A stretch of 64,000 bases of DNA, from positions 3,224,001 to 3,288,000 of the forward strand of contig NZ_CP069812.1 of NCBI RefSeq assembly GCF_016894385.1. The letters are read 5' to 3'. Positions 61,827 to 64,000 of the stretch are shown here, piece after piece. The translations under genes and the position numbers were made by a program. Each line of letters opens with the position of its first letter. Within the stretch, counting starts at the first letter, position 1. The stretch comes from Cupriavidus oxalaticus. Lineage in GTDB: Bacteria; Pseudomonadota; Gammaproteobacteria; Burkholderiales; Burkholderiaceae. The notes under the pieces are model-generated. The model worked only from the letters and a program-made list of their open reading frames with translations, searched no databases and was not told the DNA's origin.

Positions 61827-63302
61827 CATCTCGTTATACATAAGTCGAGGCGCGCGATCGCCGCCCTGGCCGCCAGAAGTTGACGGAACTGGACGATATG
61901 ACTGTTGTAAACCTGCTCGGAATGGCGTTTACTCTTGGATTTTCCAGAGCAAATGGGCAACGAGTCGGGGGCATGGGTGGACGAGGAATTTGAAACGCTG
62001 GATCTGGGCGATCCGAGACGGGATCGGCGAGCGAAGGCGCTGCTCAAGCGGTTTGCAGCCATGCCAACGGCAAGCATTCCGAGCGCCTGCGACGGCTGGG
62101 GCGAGACCATGGCGGCTTACCGCTTTCTCGGCAACGAAGAGATCGAATGGCGAGACCTGATGCAGCCGCATTGGGAGCGTACGGCTGAGCGCATGGGGCA
62201 ATTTCCGGTGGTGCTGTGTATTGCCGATACGACCGAACTGGACTTCAACGGTCAGGAGATGGAAGGCGCGGGACCGTTGAGCTACGAAGCGCAGCGAGGG
62301 ATCTATCTGCATCCGACCTACGCGGTGACGCCGGATCGGGAGCCATTGGGGGTTGTGGACGCCTGGATGTGGGCACGCGAGCTGCGGGATGCGAACGGAG
62401 AGCGCGGCGGCATCAAGGAGAGCGTGCGGTGGATTGAAAGCTATGAACGCGTGGCTGAGCAGGCGGGCACGCTGCCAGAGACCCGCCTGGTCTACGTAAC
62501 GGATCGTGAAGGCGACATCGCTGCGCTGATGCAGCGAGCCGAGGAGTTGGGTCATCCTGCAGACTGGTTGATTCGTTCGCAACACAACCGCAGCCTTGGG
62601 GCCGAGGGCAAGCTGTGGGAGGCGGTGGAAGCAAGTGAAGCGCTCGGGGAGATTACCTTCATCCTGCCCGGACGTGCCGGCCAGAAGGCACGTGAAGTCA
62701 AACAGGAGTTGCGCGCCCAGCGCGTGAGGTTGCCGGGCAAGAACGGTCTGGCGCTCACTTGCCTGGTGGCCCAGGAATGCGGCGCCCCGGCCGGCGTGAA
62801 GCCGGTGGTGTGGCGCTTGCTGACTAACCGAGAAGCGCAAGACTTGGATGCGGTGATTGAGCTCATCGACTGGTATCGGGCCAGATGGGAGATCGAGCTG
62901 TTCTTCCATGTGTTGAAGAACGCCTGCAAGGTGGAGGCCTTGCAGCTATCGCAGATGGATCGCGTCGAACGGGCGCTGGTGCTGTACATGGTGATCTCAT
63001 GGCGCATTGCGCGGCTGATGCGCCTGGGCAGGACGTGTCCTGATCTTGATGCGTCGCTGTTCTTCGACGCCGATGAGATACGAGGGACCTATCTGCTGTC
63101 GAAGAAGCCGCGGCCCCAGACGCCACCTACGCTCAATCAAATGATTCGCCTGATTGCATCGCTCGGTGGTTTCCTGGGCCGCAGGGGCGATGGTGAACCA
63201 GGCGTCAAAACCATCTGGCTTGGCTTGCAGCAGGTCATGGTCGCCGCTCAAACTTTGCAGGCTTTACGCGCCGAACAGCTGTGAGATCTGTATAACGAGA
63301 TG
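61827..63302 (+). mobile_element. complete IS50-like (IS4-family) insertion sequence, 1476 bp
   Basis: Terminal inverted repeats of 14 bp, perfect (CATCTCGTTATACA at 61827-61840 and its complement at 63289-63302), enclose one transposase gene. The 9-bp direct duplication GGCAATCCC flanks it. It inserted into the HEPN gene. Confidence 0.93.
61953..63284 (+). CDS. IS4-family (IS50-like) transposase
   Basis: A 443-residue DDE transposase. The first catalytic Asp is in LCIADTTELDF, the second in VYVTDREGDIAALM, and the Glu in WYRARWEIELFFHVLKNACKVEALQL, which carries the Y-(2)-R-(3)-E-(6)-K-type signature of IS4/Tn5 relatives. An N-terminal DNA-binding part begins MGNESGAWVDEEFETLDLGDPRRDRRA. 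A slightly longer TTG start at 61935 is possible. It is intact and could be active. Confidence 0.92.
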   Translation: MGNESGAWVDEEFETLDLGDPRRDRRAKALLKRFAAMPTASIPSACDGWGETMAAYRFLGNEEIEWRDLMQPHWERTAERMGQFPVVLCIADTTELDFNGQEMEGAGPLSYEAQRGIYLHPTYAVTPDREPLGVVDAWMWARELRDANGERGGIKESVRWIESYERVAEQAGTLPETRLVYVTDREGDIAALMQRAEELGHPADWLIRSQHNRSLGAEGKLWEAVEASEALGEITFILPGRAGQKAREVKQELRAQRVRLPGKNGLALTCLVAQECGAPAGVKPVVWRLLTNREAQDLDAVIELIDWYRARWEIELFFHVLKNACKVEALQLSQMDRVERALVLYMVISWRIARLMRLGRTCPDLDASLFFDADEIRGTYLLSKKPRPQTPPTLNQMIRLIASLGGFLGRRGDGEPGVKTIWLGLQQVMVAAQTLQALRAEQL

Positions 63303-63311
63303 GGCAATCCC
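63303..63311 (+). repeat. right copy of the 9-bp target-site duplication
   Basis: GGCAATCCC at 63303-63311, identical to 61818-61826. Confidence 0.9.
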
Positions 63312-63456
63312 AGATCAAGAATATGGTACATCCACATCGGCGGACAAAACCTTCGCCGGAAGGGAGCTTCTTAATCGGTTTCGTCAAAAGGTCGACTTTG
63401 ACACCAAGAAGTTGTTCAAGCTTGGCGACTACTATCGTCAAGTGCCAACCAAGTGA
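63312..63456 (+). pseudogene. HEPN-domain gene, 3' part (after the insertion sequence)
   Basis: The reading frame that left the IS continues with DQEYGTSTSADKTFAGRELL and ends KLGDYYRQVPTK at the TGA 63454-63456. Removing the IS and one target copy joins it in frame to the 5' part (codon 258 rebuilt as CCA). The C-terminus is helical and basic. Confidence 0.8.
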
Positions 63457-63462
63457 AAGTGA

Positions 63463-64000
63463 ACAGACCTATTTCTGGACGACACTGAAGACGCCGAAGA
63501 CGATCTGGCGCTTGCCGTTCGTGCGTTGGTCGGGTTGGGTGTCCCGTTTGCCGTGGTCTACGATTTGCACGGCAACATGACGGACGCGATGCGCGACGCT
63601 TGCGACCTGACGTTGCCGTGCAAGCTGTATCCGCATACCGACTTCCATGACCGGGGCGTCGAAGCCGTCGAGCTGCTGCTTGAGATGATCCGGGGCGGGC
63701 TCACACCGGTCACCGCAACGCGACGCCTGCCAATGCTGCCGTACATCGTGACGACACAAGACGGGTTCATCCCGGCGGAAGTCAACGACGTTTGCCGGAA
63801 GCTGGCCGCACAGCCCGGCGTCATCGACTGCTCGTGGTTCCACGGTTTCCCCTACGCGGATATCGCGGCCCCCTGCCCGGCGGTCGTGTGCACCACAACC
63901 GGAGACGCCGCGCTTGCGCAGCGTTGCGTCGACGAAGTCGCGCAATGGATCTGGTCGCATCGCGAGGCGTTCCGTCCGACGTTTCCGACCCCCGCACAGG
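63463..64000 (+). pseudogene. M81-family metallopeptidase (MlrC-like), 5'-truncated and running off the window
   Basis: An open frame of 179 codons to the window end with no start codon: it follows TGA stops at 63454 and 63460. The protein shows AVVYDLHGNMTDAMRDAC and YPHTDFHDRGVEAVELLL, which match the metal-binding motifs of the M81/microcystinase MlrC family (LDLHGxM, YPHxDxxDxG). Later it has PYIVTTQDGFIPAEVND. The N-terminal ~90 residues are missing, and its start abuts the foreign AT-rich gene, so the gene was probably cut by that insertion. GC content is like the core genome. Confidence 0.75.

Noticed and set aside
63154..63456. Plus-strand frame overlapping the transposase end and the HEPN 3' part
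   Set aside because: Only its last 47 codons are the real continuation of the HEPN gene; the rest is out-of-frame transposase sequence.

Overview
The window looks like a chromosomal segment of a high-GC betaproteobacterium of the Cupriavidus/Ralstonia group. The reasons are the uniformly GC-rich codon use, the aroQ-accB-accC-prmA gene order, a Lys/Ala-rich histone H1-like protein, and several Bug (TctC-like) binding proteins, which are expanded in Burkholderiales. The genus is inferred from family knowledge, not from a database match.

Left part (1-24.6 kb) is mostly core metabolism. It opens with the start of maeB (malic enzyme, minus strand) under a promoter that carries a perfect operator-like palindrome. 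Next come thiL-pgpA-pncC, pyrF, an EamA transporter and corA behind a 540-base structured leader. A minus-strand series follows: mtgA, aroE, a TonB-like protein, an RNase II family enzyme, ubiC, a YqiA-type esterase and mpl, several joined by stop/start overlaps. A plus-strand run then carries a conserved unknown gene, a TlpA-like thioredoxin, aroQ, accB, accC, prmA, a zinc-ribbon DUF3426 protein, tpx, a PfkB kinase and a glycine-zipper lipoprotein. The histone H1-like gene ends this part.

Middle (24.6-33.8 kb): about 1.6 kb with no convincing gene except one possible 50-codon ORF, then a DUF2147 protein, a siderophore receptor with a good promoter and Fur-box-like site, a LysR regulator facing an aldo/keto reductase through a perfect inverted repeat, two small lipoproteins, rdgC and a hotdog thioesterase.

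33.9-47.4 kb is the most unusual block: ten minus-strand genes read as one probable operon. The order is a membrane-anchored formylglycine-generating enzyme, a lipoprotein HAD phosphatase, a lipoprotein sulfatase with the CxAxR motif that such an enzyme would modify, a fused MFS/spermidine-synthase-like protein, a MoxR ATPase, DUF58, DUF4381, two von Willebrand A proteins (one with a TPR region) and a BatD-like protein. Six of the nine junctions are stop/start overlaps or a one-base gap. My reading is that an exported sulfatase and phosphatase are matured and supported by an envelope MoxR/Bat machine; the substrate cannot be told from the sequence.

47.4-60 kb is an accessory catabolic stretch: three Bug binding proteins, two CaiB-type CoA transferases, an acyl-CoA dehydrogenase, a crotonase lacking a usual catalytic Glu, IclR and LysR regulators, two GNAT acetyltransferases and a small HicAB-like gene pair.

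60-64 kb is a foreign-looking edge. A NYN-LOTUS RNA-binding/nuclease-like gene is followed by an AT-rich HEPN-domain gene split by a complete IS50-like insertion sequence with 14-bp inverted repeats and a 9-bp target duplication. The window ends in an M81-peptidase gene that has lost its 5' end.
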